From Mangrovimonas cancribranchiae (GTDB taxonomy: Bacteria; Bacteroidota; Bacteroidia; Flavobacteriales; Flavobacteriaceae): DNA of 64,000 nt. Location of the stretch: NCBI RefSeq assembly GCF_037126245.1, contig NZ_CP136925.1:2062001-2126000 (forward strand), read 5' to 3'. Positions 52,172-60,670 of this stretch are shown here, piece by piece. How positions within the stretch are numbered: the stretch's first letter is position 1; every line of letters begins with the position of its first letter. A program made the translations under genes and the position numbers. The notes under the pieces are model-generated. The model was not told where the DNA came from and did not search any database. It saw only the letters and a list, made by a program, of their open reading frames with translations.

Positions 52172-52310
52172 ACACGCCAACAATGTATAACCGCAATTAC
52201 GGCGGATTCGACTACGTCCGAATCCACTCGGAATTGCTAACGCCAGTTCTAAACCAAATTTAATTGTAAATTTATCCGTAACTGACGGTTATACGAAACC
52301 GTTACCCATA
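52172..52310 (+). repeat. attC62 (class A)
   Basis: R'' acacgccaac, R' gttacccata. Confidence 0.9.
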
Positions 52311-52331
52311 AGCTGAAAAAACCACTGAAAT

Positions 52332-53126
52332 TTGAGAATCCTACTTCACATTGTAATTTTCGTCCTTTTAACAATTTTGACCCAAATCGGCGGAATTTTA
52401 TATCTGATTTCAATTTTGGTAATCAAACGAACTGCTAACAAAAGGCGACTTAAACGAATTGGAGTTTTTATCGGACTTTATTTAATCGCAACTTTTTTCA
52501 TTGTCCCTAATGTTGCACCAATTTTCGGACGTGAAAAAATTAAAGAAACGGAATTTTTAAAAGCTCATTCTGTATTTTTCAAACTTGCCAACAGGAATTA
52601 TGTAAGACCAGATTTAAACAAATCTCTAACCCAAATCGCAACCGAATTTGAGAAGCGGAATAACGGAATAAAAATGATTTATCTCGATGCGAACTTTCCA
52701 TTCATCAACGGATTTCCACTTCTACCCCATTTAAGCCACAACGACGGAAAGAAAATTGACGTTTCCCTAATTTATGAAGAGCCAAACGGACAATTGACCA
52801 ATAAAAAACCATCCGTAAGCGGATATGGAGTTTACGAAAAACCAACCCCAAACGAATATGACCAAAATGCAGATTGCAAACAACGTGGGAATTGGCAATA
52901 TGATTTCCCGAAGTATTTGACGTTAGGAACTATCAACAAAGAGATTGAATTTTCCGAAAAGGCAACTCGTGAATTAGCGAATATCATTTTACGTCAAAAC
53001 AGCATCGGCAAATTATTTATTGAACCACATTTAAAAAAACGACTGAATTTAACAAACGGAAAAGTAAGGTTTCACGGATGTCAAGCTGTTCGACACGATG
53101 ACCATATTCATTTCCAATTAAAATAA
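52332..53126 (+). CDS. Cassette 63: membrane-anchored LAS-type (VanY/MepA-like) metallopeptidase
   Basis: 264 residues from a TTG start. Two membrane helices in the first 62 residues. The soluble domain has LSHNDGKKIDVSLIY (His136 and Asp142; the SHxxGxxxD motif) and DDHIHFQL at the C-terminus (His258, His260; HxH). Together these give the zinc site of LAS peptidases that cut peptidoglycan stem peptides. HGCQAVRHDDH just before the HxH is typical. Likely cell-wall enzyme or effector. Termini gttacccata/tatgggtaac pair perfectly. Confidence 0.83.
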   Translation: MRILLHIVIFVLLTILTQIGGILYLISILVIKRTANKRRLKRIGVFIGLYLIATFFIVPNVAPIFGREKIKETEFLKAHSVFFKLANRNYVRPDLNKSLTQIATEFEKRNNGIKMIYLDANFPFINGFPLLPHLSHNDGKKIDVSLIYEEPNGQLTNKKPSVSGYGVYEKPTPNEYDQNADCKQRGNWQYDFPKYLTLGTINKEIEFSEKATRELANIILRQNSIGKLFIEPHLKKRLNLTNGKVRFHGCQAVRHDDHIHFQLK

Positions 53127-53134
53127 AAAAAGCC

Positions 53135-53273
53135 TATGGGTAACACCGGCTATAGTTCATTGCTTCTGACTTTCCTCGCGGAAAGTCCTCGCAAATTTGC
53201 TATCTTCGGTTTACGGCGGAAAATCCTAGCGGATTTTCACGCAACGAAACCATAGCCAAACACGTTACCACAC
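53135..53273 (+). repeat. attC63 (class C)
   Basis: R'' tatgggtaac, R' gttaccacac. Close to attC20. Confidence 0.9.
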
Positions 53274-53282
53274 ATTTGACCA

Positions 53283-53783
53283 ATGAAAGATAATAGGGAT
53301 TTAATTTTAGAGTTTTTGTCTGAAAATAGAGATAGACATTTTGACCAAAGAGATTTAAAACAAAAATTGTTTCCTGAATTAAATAAAGACCAAGTAAAAG
53401 AATTTTTATACCAAATCATTGATTTTAAACCAAATTTAATGAGAGTGTATAATGAATCTAATATTGGAATTTTACCAGTCCAATACAGTGGACTTATAGA
53501 TGACTTTATTTCTTCTGGTGGATTTACTAAAATTAAATCGGATATAAAAACTGATTCCGACATTGAAAAGCAAAAAAACAAACTTGATTTAGAAATTAAG
53601 ATTTTACAAAAGGACAAATTAGAATATGAGGAAACTATTCGTGAACAAAATGACCGAATAAGAAATCTAACAGAAGACCTTAAATTTATTAGTCTAATAC
53701 AAAAGTATTGGTGGGTTATTCTTACTTGCATAGGTATTGGATGGTCTTTAGGAGAAATTCTGGACAAATTAGGATGGACATAA
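53283..53783 (+). CDS. Cassette 64a: winged-helix-like, coiled-coil, tail-anchored protein
   Basis: 166 residues. N-terminal 75 residues look like a winged helix (NRDLILEFLSENRDRHFDQR, QVKEFLYQIIDFKPNLMRVY). A coiled coil runs about 96-132 (KNKLDLEIKILQKDKLEYEE) and a C-terminal membrane helix lies near 140-156 (WWVILTCIGIGWSLGEIL). Possibly a membrane-tethered sensor or effector adaptor. A 121-bp AT-rich gap, which may contain a promoter, separates it from the second gene of the cassette. Confidence 0.78.
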   Translation: MKDNRDLILEFLSENRDRHFDQRDLKQKLFPELNKDQVKEFLYQIIDFKPNLMRVYNESNIGILPVQYSGLIDDFISSGGFTKIKSDIKTDSDIEKQKNKLDLEIKILQKDKLEYEETIREQNDRIRNLTEDLKFISLIQKYWWVILTCIGIGWSLGEILDKLGWT

Positions 53784-53904
53784 AAAACACAAAACCAAGG
53801 TAAGCCCAAAATAATCGACAATATGCATTTATTTTAACTAATGTTTTATGATTAAATTTTGACATAATATTTGAATTATAAATTAATAAACTGAATTAAC
53901 CGCT

Positions 53905-54141
53905 ATGGAGAATATTAAAAATGTTAATGACATTGAACCAACTGAATTTGATAAATACAGCAAATACAAAAAGCTTTCTGAATTACGAGCAATGGACGAA
54001 AAAGAATTGTTGATTTTAAACAACCTAAATCAATTCCGACTTTTAAAAACACAGAATATCTCGAAAAACATTTTTGTATTCTTTTTAGTTGTTGCGATTT
54101 TGTCCATTCTATTACAAATTGTAGTTGCTTTTATAATCTGA
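53905..54141 (+). CDS. Cassette 64b: small tail-anchored protein
   Basis: 78 residues: acidic, helical N-terminal part (FDKYSKYKKLSELRAMDEKE) and a C-terminal membrane helix (IFVFFLVVAILSILLQIVVA). Second gene of the cassette, not coupled to the first (121 bp apart). The shared C-terminal anchoring suggests the two act together at the membrane. Cassette ends gttaccacac/gtgtggtaac pair perfectly. Confidence 0.75.
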   Translation: MENIKNVNDIEPTEFDKYSKYKKLSELRAMDEKELLILNNLNQFRLLKTQNISKNIFVFFLVVAILSILLQIVVAFII

Positions 54142-54150
54142 TAAAAAAAC

Positions 54151-54288
54151 GTGTGGTAACAACGTGTATAATTCATTGCTAGTGAAAGCCTACTTACGAA
54201 AGTCCTCGCGGACTTTCTATCTGTGATTTATTTGCTAACTTTAGTGCTGAAACACGCAACGAAATCATACACAAAACCGTTGTGTGTA
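54151..54288 (+). repeat. attC64 (class C)
   Basis: R'' gtgtggtaac, R' gttgtgtgta. Hairpin GAAAGTCC-tcgc-GGACTTTC: paired changes relative to GAAAATCC/GGATTTTC. Confidence 0.9.
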
Positions 54289-54297
54289 ATTTGAGAA

Positions 54298-54699
54298 ATG
54301 AGACAAACGATAACCAAAAGTGATAAAAACTTAAGAATTCTGAACAAATTAATTTTGAACGGATTCTATAATGGATATATCGGAACTGAAAAGTTTGAAT
54401 TAATGCGGAATCGTTTCCCGAACAATCACAGACTAATCGGAATTGTGAATGAAACAGGTAATTACGATTTGAAATTTGACTTTAAGTCACCGATGAATAT
54501 TTTAGCGAAAATTTTACTCGGACTCGGAATTCTGATTTCAATAATTTCGCTGATTAAGGCAAATTGGATTTTGCCGATTGTGTTTGTTGTTTTCGGACTG
54601 ATTATGTTTGCGGATTTTAAACTAAAAGAGAAAAAAGAAATAAATATTTTAACGGATAAACTATTGGAATTCCACAAAACGGAATATGAAACTGAATAA
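54298..54699 (+). CDS. Cassette 65: two-TM protein with PH-like N-terminal part
   Basis: 133 residues. Soluble first 60 residues (LNGFYNGYIGTEKFELMRNR), membrane helices near 63-82 and 86-104 (ILAKILLGLGILISIISLIK; WILPIVFVVFGLIMFADFKL), charged tail. Similar plan to cassettes 7 and 12. Unknown role. Termini gttgtgtgta/tacacacaac pair perfectly. Confidence 0.78.
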   Translation: MRQTITKSDKNLRILNKLILNGFYNGYIGTEKFELMRNRFPNNHRLIGIVNETGNYDLKFDFKSPMNILAKILLGLGILISIISLIKANWILPIVFVVFGLIMFADFKLKEKKEINILTDKLLEFHKTEYETE

Positions 54700-54704
54700 A
54701 AAAC

Positions 54705-54843
54705 TACACACAACAATGTATAACCGCAATTACGGCGGATTCGACTACGTCCGAATCCACTCGGAATTGCTAACGTCAGTGCTTAACCGAAAATTATTAA
54801 CTTTAATCCCGTAACTGACGGTTATACGAGACCGTTAGGCACA
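54705..54843 (+). repeat. attC65 (class A)
   Basis: R'' tacacacaac, R' gttaggcaca. Confidence 0.92.
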
Positions 54844-54845
54844 AT

Positions 54846-55958
54846 ATGAAAAAACCAATGAATACGAAACTCTTTTTACTTACAATATTATTCCTTTTAA
54901 TTGGAAATTTTGCTATCGGACAAAACAACAAAGAAAAAGCTTTGGAATTAGGGCGAAATGCAATAAAAATAATGGACGAGGGAAAACTTGATGAATCTAT
55001 TGACTTATTAAAACAAGCTCAAGAATTAGACCCTGAAAGAATGGACTACCCATACGAACTTGCGTATGCAAATTACAGAAAAGAGGATTATCAAAAAGCA
55101 ATAGAAATACTGAACACAATAACAGAACACAAAGATGTTACAGATGTAGTCTATCAGTTGCTTGGAAATGCTTATGACTTAACAGGAAATCCTGAACTTG
55201 CTTTGAAAACCTACCAAAAAGGAATGATTAAATTTCCAAATTCTGGAAAATTCCATTTGGAATCTGGAAATATAAAATATCATAATGAAGAGTATAATGA
55301 GGCAATTGCATTTTGGGAAGATGGAATTAAGGCTAATCCTAACTATTCATCAAATTATTATAGACTTTCAAAAGTGTTTTCATTAACGGAAGAAAGAATT
55401 TGGACTTTACTTTACGGTGAATATTTTATGTTATTAGAACCAAATACACAGAGAACAGAAGAAATAAGCAAGTTACTATATGAAAATTTTCAAAAAAGCT
55501 ATGAAGTGCAAACGGATTCCTCTGGTCAATTCCATTTGACAGAAAAAGGATTTCAAATAGTTGTACAGGACAAAAAAGACATAAAAAAAATGAAAAAAGG
55601 AGTTCTACCATTTGAAGGTACGTTTGCAACTGCTTTTGCCTTTTCAGCAATCAATTTTCAGAATAATATAAACATTGCTTCAATTTACAATGCAAGAAAG
55701 GACTTTTTGGACTTTTGGTTTAATGAAAAAAAATTTAACAAGGATTATCCAAATAAATTATTAGAGTACCAAAAAGAGATTCAAAAGAATGGTTTTTTTA
55801 AAACATACACATATTGGATGCTATCGCAAGGAAATCCAACCGAATATCAAGAATGGTACTCTGAAAATGAACAGAATTTTACTGATTTTGCAAATTGGTT
55901 TAACGAAAATAGAATTGAGATTAGCGAAAAAGATTTCAATTCGAGAAAAGATTATTAA
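54846..55958 (+). CDS. Cassette 66: secreted TPR protein
   Basis: 370 residues. Signal peptide ends in GNFAIGQ near residue 26. At least four TPR units follow (AIKIMDEGKLDESIDLLKQA; ELAYANYRKEDYQKAIEILN; LLGNAYDLTGNPELALKTYQ; HNEEYNEAIAFWEDGIKANP), about residues 30-180. The C-terminal 190 residues are a helical domain without a name (NNINIASIYNARKDFLDFWF). Exported protein-protein scaffold; partner unknown. Termini gttaggcaca/tgtgcctaac pair perfectly. Confidence 0.88.
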   Translation: MKKPMNTKLFLLTILFLLIGNFAIGQNNKEKALELGRNAIKIMDEGKLDESIDLLKQAQELDPERMDYPYELAYANYRKEDYQKAIEILNTITEHKDVTDVVYQLLGNAYDLTGNPELALKTYQKGMIKFPNSGKFHLESGNIKYHNEEYNEAIAFWEDGIKANPNYSSNYYRLSKVFSLTEERIWTLLYGEYFMLLEPNTQRTEEISKLLYENFQKSYEVQTDSSGQFHLTEKGFQIVVQDKKDIKKMKKGVLPFEGTFATAFAFSAINFQNNINIASIYNARKDFLDFWFNEKKFNKDYPNKLLEYQKEIQKNGFFKTYTYWMLSQGNPTEYQEWYSENEQNFTDFANWFNENRIEISEKDFNSRKDY

Positions 55959-55965
55959 TAAATAC

Positions 55966-56102
55966 TGTGCCTAACAATGGCTATAAGTAATTGCTTGTTC
56001 TCGCCTACTTCTGAAAATCCTCGCGGATTTTCAGTTTGGTGCGTACTTGCAAAGTTAACTGCTAAACCACGCAACTACTCATAGCCGAGACCGTTGCCAG
56101 TA
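55966..56102 (+). repeat. attC66 (class B)
   Basis: R'' tgtgcctaac, R' gttgccagta. Confidence 0.92.
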
Positions 56103-56119
56103 ATGTTGAAAAAACTGAA

Positions 56120-56707
56120 ATGAAAAGAAAATTTTTCGGAACAAATAAACTTACAGACGATTTTAAAAAAAGTCTGACCGAAATCGAGAAACTCGATGGT
56201 GGATGGACAAAAATTTATCTGGACGAAAAAACTGGCGACAAATGGATGGAATACGTAATCGACCCAGACCGAGGATATTTTTGGAATTTAATGAAAATTA
56301 GTCCAAAACCGAATACGGACGAATTAATAAATATCGCACTGGAATCTGAATTTGAGGACGAAATTCACGCAAGTTCAGCCCGACTTTTTCTGGAGGAACA
56401 ACAAAACGGACTGGAATACCGACAAAAACTAATTGACAAAATATCGGAATTTGACTTAACCAATCTGAACTCAAAAGAAAAAAAGCGAATTGAAACAATA
56501 ATTCAGTCTGCTCAATTGAACTCGGAATTTAATTACCGACAGACTTTGGGAAAACACGTTTCGGAAATAAACAAGGATTGGGAATTTTTTAAAGGAATTG
56601 CGGAAAAAGCAAATCGGATTTTGGACGAAATAAAAGAAAAAAACACTACTGGCAACAATGGCTATAATTCATTGTGGCAGAGAGCTAAAACAAAGTTTAA
56701 TCTATAA
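56120..56707 (+). CDS. Cassette 67: hypothetical cytosolic protein running through its attC
   Basis: 195 residues, soluble, with DGGWTKIYLDEKTGDKWMEY at about 26-45 and later helices (DEIHASSARLFLEEQQNGLE; KKRIETIIQSAQLNSEFNYR). The plan suggests an immunity-type protein, similar to families with a beta start and helical end. The frame continues some 20 codons into attC67 (from NNGYNSLWQRAK), so the C-terminus is encoded by the recombination site. Not recognised. Confidence 0.77.
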   Translation: MKRKFFGTNKLTDDFKKSLTEIEKLDGGWTKIYLDEKTGDKWMEYVIDPDRGYFWNLMKISPKPNTDELINIALESEFEDEIHASSARLFLEEQQNGLEYRQKLIDKISEFDLTNLNSKEKKRIETIIQSAQLNSEFNYRQTLGKHVSEINKDWEFFKGIAEKANRILDEIKEKNTTGNNGYNSLWQRAKTKFNL

Positions 56708-56784
56708 ATCAAACGGCTGGATTTCGGCGGAATAATCCTGCGGATGATTCCACAACGAAATCATAGCCGAGACCGTTGCCCACA
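56647..56784 (+). repeat. attC67 (class C-like)
   Basis: R'' tactggcaac, R' gttgcccaca; arms GGCTATAATTCATTGTGG and CCACAACGAAATCATAGCC. The G-to-T change on one side is matched on the other. Confidence 0.88.
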
Positions 56785-56805
56785 ATTTGAAAAAATCGTA
56801 AATCA

Positions 56806-57450
56806 ATGAAAATAAATCTATTAATTGGAATTCTTTTTTGCTCAACTTTATTTGCGTGCGGAAACAAAAATGATGACCGATTTGTTTTCTTTCTTCACAA
56901 CCGATTTTTAGAAGAACACGAACTGAATGAATTGCATCCTGAATTTGGGCGGACTGAATACAACGAAATTATAGCTGAATTTAAAAAAAGTGGACTTAAA
57001 GTAATAAGCGAAAAACGGAGTGGAAATGTTAACGCAAGAGAATACGCAATCGGAATTGTAACCCAAATTGACAGTTTAATAAAAAACGGAACAGAACCGA
57101 AAAAAATAACTGTGGTTGGAACTTCAAAAGGCGGATATATTGCACAATACGTTTCGACCTTGGCAGACAACCCTGAACTGAATTTTGTGTTCGTAGCGAG
57201 TTTTAGAAATAGCGATTTGGAAAATATCCCTGAAATAAACTTTTGCGGAAACATTTTGACCATTTACGAAAAAACTGACTCGTTCGGAGTGTCCGCAATC
57301 CGAAAAAAAGAAAACTCAACCTGTGAAATAAAGAACTTTAAAGAAATTGAGCTGAATACTGGAATGGAACACGGATTTTTGTTCAAACCATTAAAAGAAT
57401 GGATTGAACCGACAATAAAATGGGCAAATGGAAATTATGGACTGGAATAA
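56806..57450 (+). CDS. Cassette 68: alpha/beta-hydrolase lipoprotein
   Basis: 214 residues. Lipobox FAC near residue 18. Alpha/beta-hydrolase core: FVFFLHNRFLEEHE (oxyanion strand), KKITVVGTSKGGYIAQYVST with nucleophile Ser in GTSKGG near residue 108, and a catalytic His in GMEHGFLF near 188. Related to small dienelactone-hydrolase-like enzymes; substrate unknown. Predicted in the envelope. Termini gttgcccaca/tgtgggcaac pair perfectly. Confidence 0.85.
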   Translation: MKINLLIGILFCSTLFACGNKNDDRFVFFLHNRFLEEHELNELHPEFGRTEYNEIIAEFKKSGLKVISEKRSGNVNAREYAIGIVTQIDSLIKNGTEPKKITVVGTSKGGYIAQYVSTLADNPELNFVFVASFRNSDLENIPEINFCGNILTIYEKTDSFGVSAIRKKENSTCEIKNFKEIELNTGMEHGFLFKPLKEWIEPTIKWANGNYGLE

Positions 57451-57455
57451 AAAAC

Positions 57456-57594
57456 TGTGGGCAACAATGTATAACCGCAATTACGGCGGATTCGACTACG
57501 TCCGAATCCACTCGGAATTGCTAACGTCTGTGCTAAACCGAAAATCATTAACTTTAATCCCGTAACTGACGGTTATACGAGACCGTTGTAAAAC
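57456..57594 (+). repeat. attC68 (class A)
   Basis: R'' tgtgggcaac, R' gttgtaaaac. Confidence 0.92.
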
Positions 57595-57610
57595 ATTTAA
57601 GACAAACATT

Positions 57611-58117
57611 ATGAATAAGAAAATTTGGATTTTAATTCTAATAATAAATTCAGCTTTGGGGTTTTCTCAAACTGAAAATAAAAATTTAAACTCTCAACTT
57701 GGAGAAATGAAAAAATTCTTTCTTGCTGGAGATTATGAGAATTTTGTTAATTACACATATCCAAAAGTTATTGAAATGATGGGTGGAAAATCGAATATGG
57801 TTAAAGCCACCGAACAAGGAATGAGTAAAATGAAAAATGATGGTTTCTCATTTACCGATTTGAACTTTAAAAACCCTTCCGAATTCTTAAAAAAAGGAAA
57901 TGAATCACAGTGCTCTTTGACTCAAGTAATTGTGATGAAAACGCCACGCGGAAAAATAGAATCCGAATATACCTTAATTGGAATATCTGGTGACAATGGA
58001 CAGAATTGGACTTTTATCGACACCTCTGGAAAAGATAAAGAAACTATGCTTAAGTATTTCCCAAACTTGCACGATGACATTATAATAAAACCGAAAAAAC
58101 AAAAGCTGATTGATTAA
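57611..58117 (+). CDS. Cassette 69: secreted hypothetical protein
   Basis: 168 residues. Signal peptide ends in ALGFSQ near residue 20. The mature domain opens with helix LGEMKKFFLAGDYENFVNYT, includes YPKVIEMMGGKSNMVKATEQ, and closes with strands (QCSLTQVIVMKTPRGKIESE; YTLIGISGDNGQNWTFIDTS). This plan is widespread in flavobacteria, NTF2-like in appearance. Role unknown. Confidence 0.83.
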   Translation: MNKKIWILILIINSALGFSQTENKNLNSQLGEMKKFFLAGDYENFVNYTYPKVIEMMGGKSNMVKATEQGMSKMKNDGFSFTDLNFKNPSEFLKKGNESQCSLTQVIVMKTPRGKIESEYTLIGISGDNGQNWTFIDTSGKDKETMLKYFPNLHDDIIIKPKKQKLID

Positions 58118-58121
58118 AAAC

Positions 58122-58261
58122 GTTTTACAACAATGTATAACCGCAATTACGGCGGATTCGACTACGTCCGAATCCACTCGGAATTGCTAACGTCTGTGCT
58201 AAACCGAAAAATTTGCGTACTTTAACCCGTAACTGACGGTTATACGAGACCGTTGTAAAAC
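58122..58261 (+). repeat. attC69 (class A)
   Basis: R'' gttttacaac, R' gttgtaaaac. Confidence 0.92.
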
Positions 58262-58279
58262 ATTAAAAAAACAGAACCT

Positions 58280-58738
58280 ATGAAAAAATACACTTTAAGT
58301 TTAATAATTTTATTTTTAGTAATTAGTTGTTCTTTGGAATCAAAATTCAGCTTGCCGAATGATGAAAATATCAATACTGAATTAATTGGAGAATGGTTCA
58401 ATGAAAAAGATAATAGCGAAAAACTTACTATCATAAAATACGGAGAAAAAACATATAAATTATTACTTAAGGACAAGGAAAAAACTGATGAAATAATTTC
58501 ATTCTCAAAGACAATAAAAGGTTTTGAAATTATGAATCTAAAAACAGAATACAAAAACAAAATCACAAATGTTTTTTATGGCTTTAAAGTTGAGGGTAAC
58601 ACTCTTATTTTTTCAGAAGTGAATAAGAAATTGAGAAGTAAAGAATTCGAATCTCAAAATGAACTTTTAGAGTTTTTTAAAGATAATATAAATCGAGAGG
58701 ATTTCTTTATAAATAAAACCAAGTTAACCCGAATATAA
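58280..58738 (+). CDS. Cassette 70: lipocalin-like lipoprotein
   Basis: 152 residues. Lipobox VISC near residue 16. ELIGEWFNEKDNSEKLTIIK near residue 38 is a lipocalin-like opening, followed by strands (KTYKLLLKDKEKTDEIISFS; FYGFKVEGNTLIFSEVN). Envelope protein of unknown role. Termini gttgtaaaac/gttttacaac pair perfectly; the cassettes on both sides have the same end sequence. Confidence 0.82.
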   Translation: MKKYTLSLIILFLVISCSLESKFSLPNDENINTELIGEWFNEKDNSEKLTIIKYGEKTYKLLLKDKEKTDEIISFSKTIKGFEIMNLKTEYKNKITNVFYGFKVEGNTLIFSEVNKKLRSKEFESQNELLEFFKDNINREDFFINKTKLTRI

Positions 58739-58742
58739 AAAC

Positions 58743-58881
58743 GTTTTACAACAATGTATAACCGCAATTACGGCGGATTCGACTACGTCCGAATCCACTC
58801 GGAATTGCTAACGTCAGTTCTTAACCGAAAATCATTATCTTTAATCCCGTAACTGACGGTTATACGAGACCGTTGTAAAAC
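58743..58881 (+). repeat. attC70 (class A)
   Basis: R'' gttttacaac, R' gttgtaaaac. Confidence 0.92.
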
Positions 58882-58906
58882 ATTTTAAACAAAACCACGA
58901 ACTGAA

Positions 58907-59740
58907 TTGGGAACTTGGGGAACAGCCATAAAAAGTAATGACACTTCAGCAGATATTTATGCGGAATTTTTTGATTTATACAACGACGGAAAAGAACCGA
59001 CAGAAATCAAAAAGAAACTAATTTCAGACAATCCAAACGGAGAAAATGATTTTTGGTTTGCTTTGGCATTAGCTCTTTGGGAAACTAAAAGCTTATCGAC
59101 TGATATTCTTGAAAAAGTTCGTGAAATAATCAAAAACGAATCTGACTTAAAAATATGGAGAGAACTCGACGCAAGCGAATCGGATATTAAAAAAAGAAAA
59201 GTTGTTCTAGATAAGTTTTTAGCAAAATTAGAATCCGAAAAAGCTAAACCAAAAGCAAGAAAAAGGAAGAAAAACAAACAACCTATTTTTGAAACTGGAA
59301 CTTGCCTTGTTTTTAAATTGGCTAATGGAAATTATGGAAGTGCAATAGTTTTGAGTTCTGATTTGGAGACTGGATATGGATATAATTTAATTGTAACTAC
59401 AAGATTAAATCAATCAACAAAACCGACACTAGAAGATGTTGAAAAAAGTGAAGTTTTGATAAATAATTTTGGAGATTGGCAAAAAAGTGCGGCTTGGTCT
59501 TGGTATTTACCTGACAATTATAAAAACAATATATACGAACCCATTGGTAAATTTGAAATCCAAAAGAAATACAACGCTAAAAATTCTGAAATAGGTTTTG
59601 GTTATACATCAAATTGGGATTTTGTAAGCTCTTCAATAATAAAACAAATAGATTTTGAAAAAACGAACGGTAAAACCAAAACTTTCCCGACAAAACGATT
59701 GATTAAAAACAAGAAAAGAAAATGGTGGCAAATTCGATAA
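58907..59740 (+). CDS. Cassette 71: DUF4259-like N-terminus with Imm26-like C-terminal domain
   Basis: 277 residues from a TTG start. MGTWGTAIKSNDTSADIYAE at the very start is typical of DUF4259-like proteins. Helices follow up to about 100, then a Lys/Arg-rich linker (KPKARKRKKNKQ). Residues 125-275 form a beta domain, FETGTCLVFKLANGNYGSAI, resembling immunity protein 26. Predicted cytosolic immunity-type protein; the toxin is unknown and not adjacent. Termini gttgtaaaac/gttttacaac pair perfectly. Confidence 0.75.
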   Translation: MGTWGTAIKSNDTSADIYAEFFDLYNDGKEPTEIKKKLISDNPNGENDFWFALALALWETKSLSTDILEKVREIIKNESDLKIWRELDASESDIKKRKVVLDKFLAKLESEKAKPKARKRKKNKQPIFETGTCLVFKLANGNYGSAIVLSSDLETGYGYNLIVTTRLNQSTKPTLEDVEKSEVLINNFGDWQKSAAWSWYLPDNYKNNIYEPIGKFEIQKKYNAKNSEIGFGYTSNWDFVSSSIIKQIDFEKTNGKTKTFPTKRLIKNKKRKWWQIR

Positions 59741-59746
59741 AAAAAC

Positions 59747-59884
59747 GTTTTACAACACCGTATAACAATAATTGCGGCTTTGTGTCCTGCGGACACAACC
59801 GCGCAAGCATAAAAGTCGGTAATTTTAGCTATCTTAGTTTGTAATCAATCCGCAACTGATTGTTATACAAGACCGTTGGCAGTA
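59747..59884 (+). repeat. attC71 (class D)
   Basis: R'' gttttacaac, R' gttggcagta. Confidence 0.92.
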
Positions 59885-59890
59885 ATTTAA

Positions 59891-60652
59891 ATGACAGCAT
59901 ATTTAGACAATAACATAATAGTTGATATAGAAAAAAACGTTCTACTAATTTCAGATTTAAATAAACTGACAGAAAGGGACATCTCAAAATTCTATTATTC
60001 TATGTCTCACATTTTTGAAGCAAATGAAATAACTGCTTCGACAAAAAGTGAACTGAATGAGAGATTATCTAAAAGGTTTAAGATAATAAGCAAAATAACG
60101 AAGGATAATTATTTAGATAGATTACTACCTTCAAATAAAGTTGTTAAAACCAAAAATGAACCTTTTCATATTTATCAATCAATTAATGAAGTTTCATTTG
60201 CAAGAAACTCTATGAAGCAAATGGTAAACAATACTTCAGAAGAACAAAAAAAGCAATTTAGAGAACAGCTAAATATTGACCCATTAAGAATAAATAACTA
60301 TTCACCTAAAGAGGTTATTGAACAAATAGATGCAAACAAAATAGCTATGGGTGGATTTACTTTATTAGAACTTATTGAAAAAGGAATTGAAATGCATCCA
60401 GACGGAAAGAATATGAGTTTACACAACCGATTTGCTGGTGTATTCGAGATTTTAGATTTAGTTGGATTTTGGAAAGATAAGTACAATGAAAAATCCAATT
60501 ATGCAAGATTATGGGATTCGAGTCACGCTTATTTCTCGACTTTTTGCGATTATTTTATTTCAGATGATAAAAGAACACGAAATAAAGCAAAAGTAGTTTT
60601 TGAACTTTATGACATAAAAACAAAAGTTATTTCTTCTAAAGGCGAAGAATAA
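59891..60652 (+). CDS. Cassette 72a: PIN-like domain protein
   Basis: 253 residues, soluble. MTAYLDNNIIVDIEKN opens like a PIN/PIN-like nuclease (first metal Asp at 6). SHIFEANEI near residue 38 would carry the second acidic residue. The C-terminal WDSSHAYFSTFCDYFISDDK-RTRNKAKVVFELYDIKTKVI has the Asp pair and the final strand expected for the fold. Predicted RNase. It is encoded 18 bp before a HEPN-like protein, so the two probably form a functional pair (toxin-antitoxin or abortive infection type), by inference. Confidence 0.77.
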   Translation: MTAYLDNNIIVDIEKNVLLISDLNKLTERDISKFYYSMSHIFEANEITASTKSELNERLSKRFKIISKITKDNYLDRLLPSNKVVKTKNEPFHIYQSINEVSFARNSMKQMVNNTSEEQKKQFREQLNIDPLRINNYSPKEVIEQIDANKIAMGGFTLLELIEKGIEMHPDGKNMSLHNRFAGVFEILDLVGFWKDKYNEKSNYARLWDSSHAYFSTFCDYFISDDKRTRNKAKVVFELYDIKTKVISSKGEE

Positions 60653-60670
60653 CTAAAAAAAATAGAAAAA

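Noticed and set aside
55789-55974. Plus-strand 61-codon frame inside the TPR gene
   Set aside because: It lies in another frame within a long, well-supported gene.
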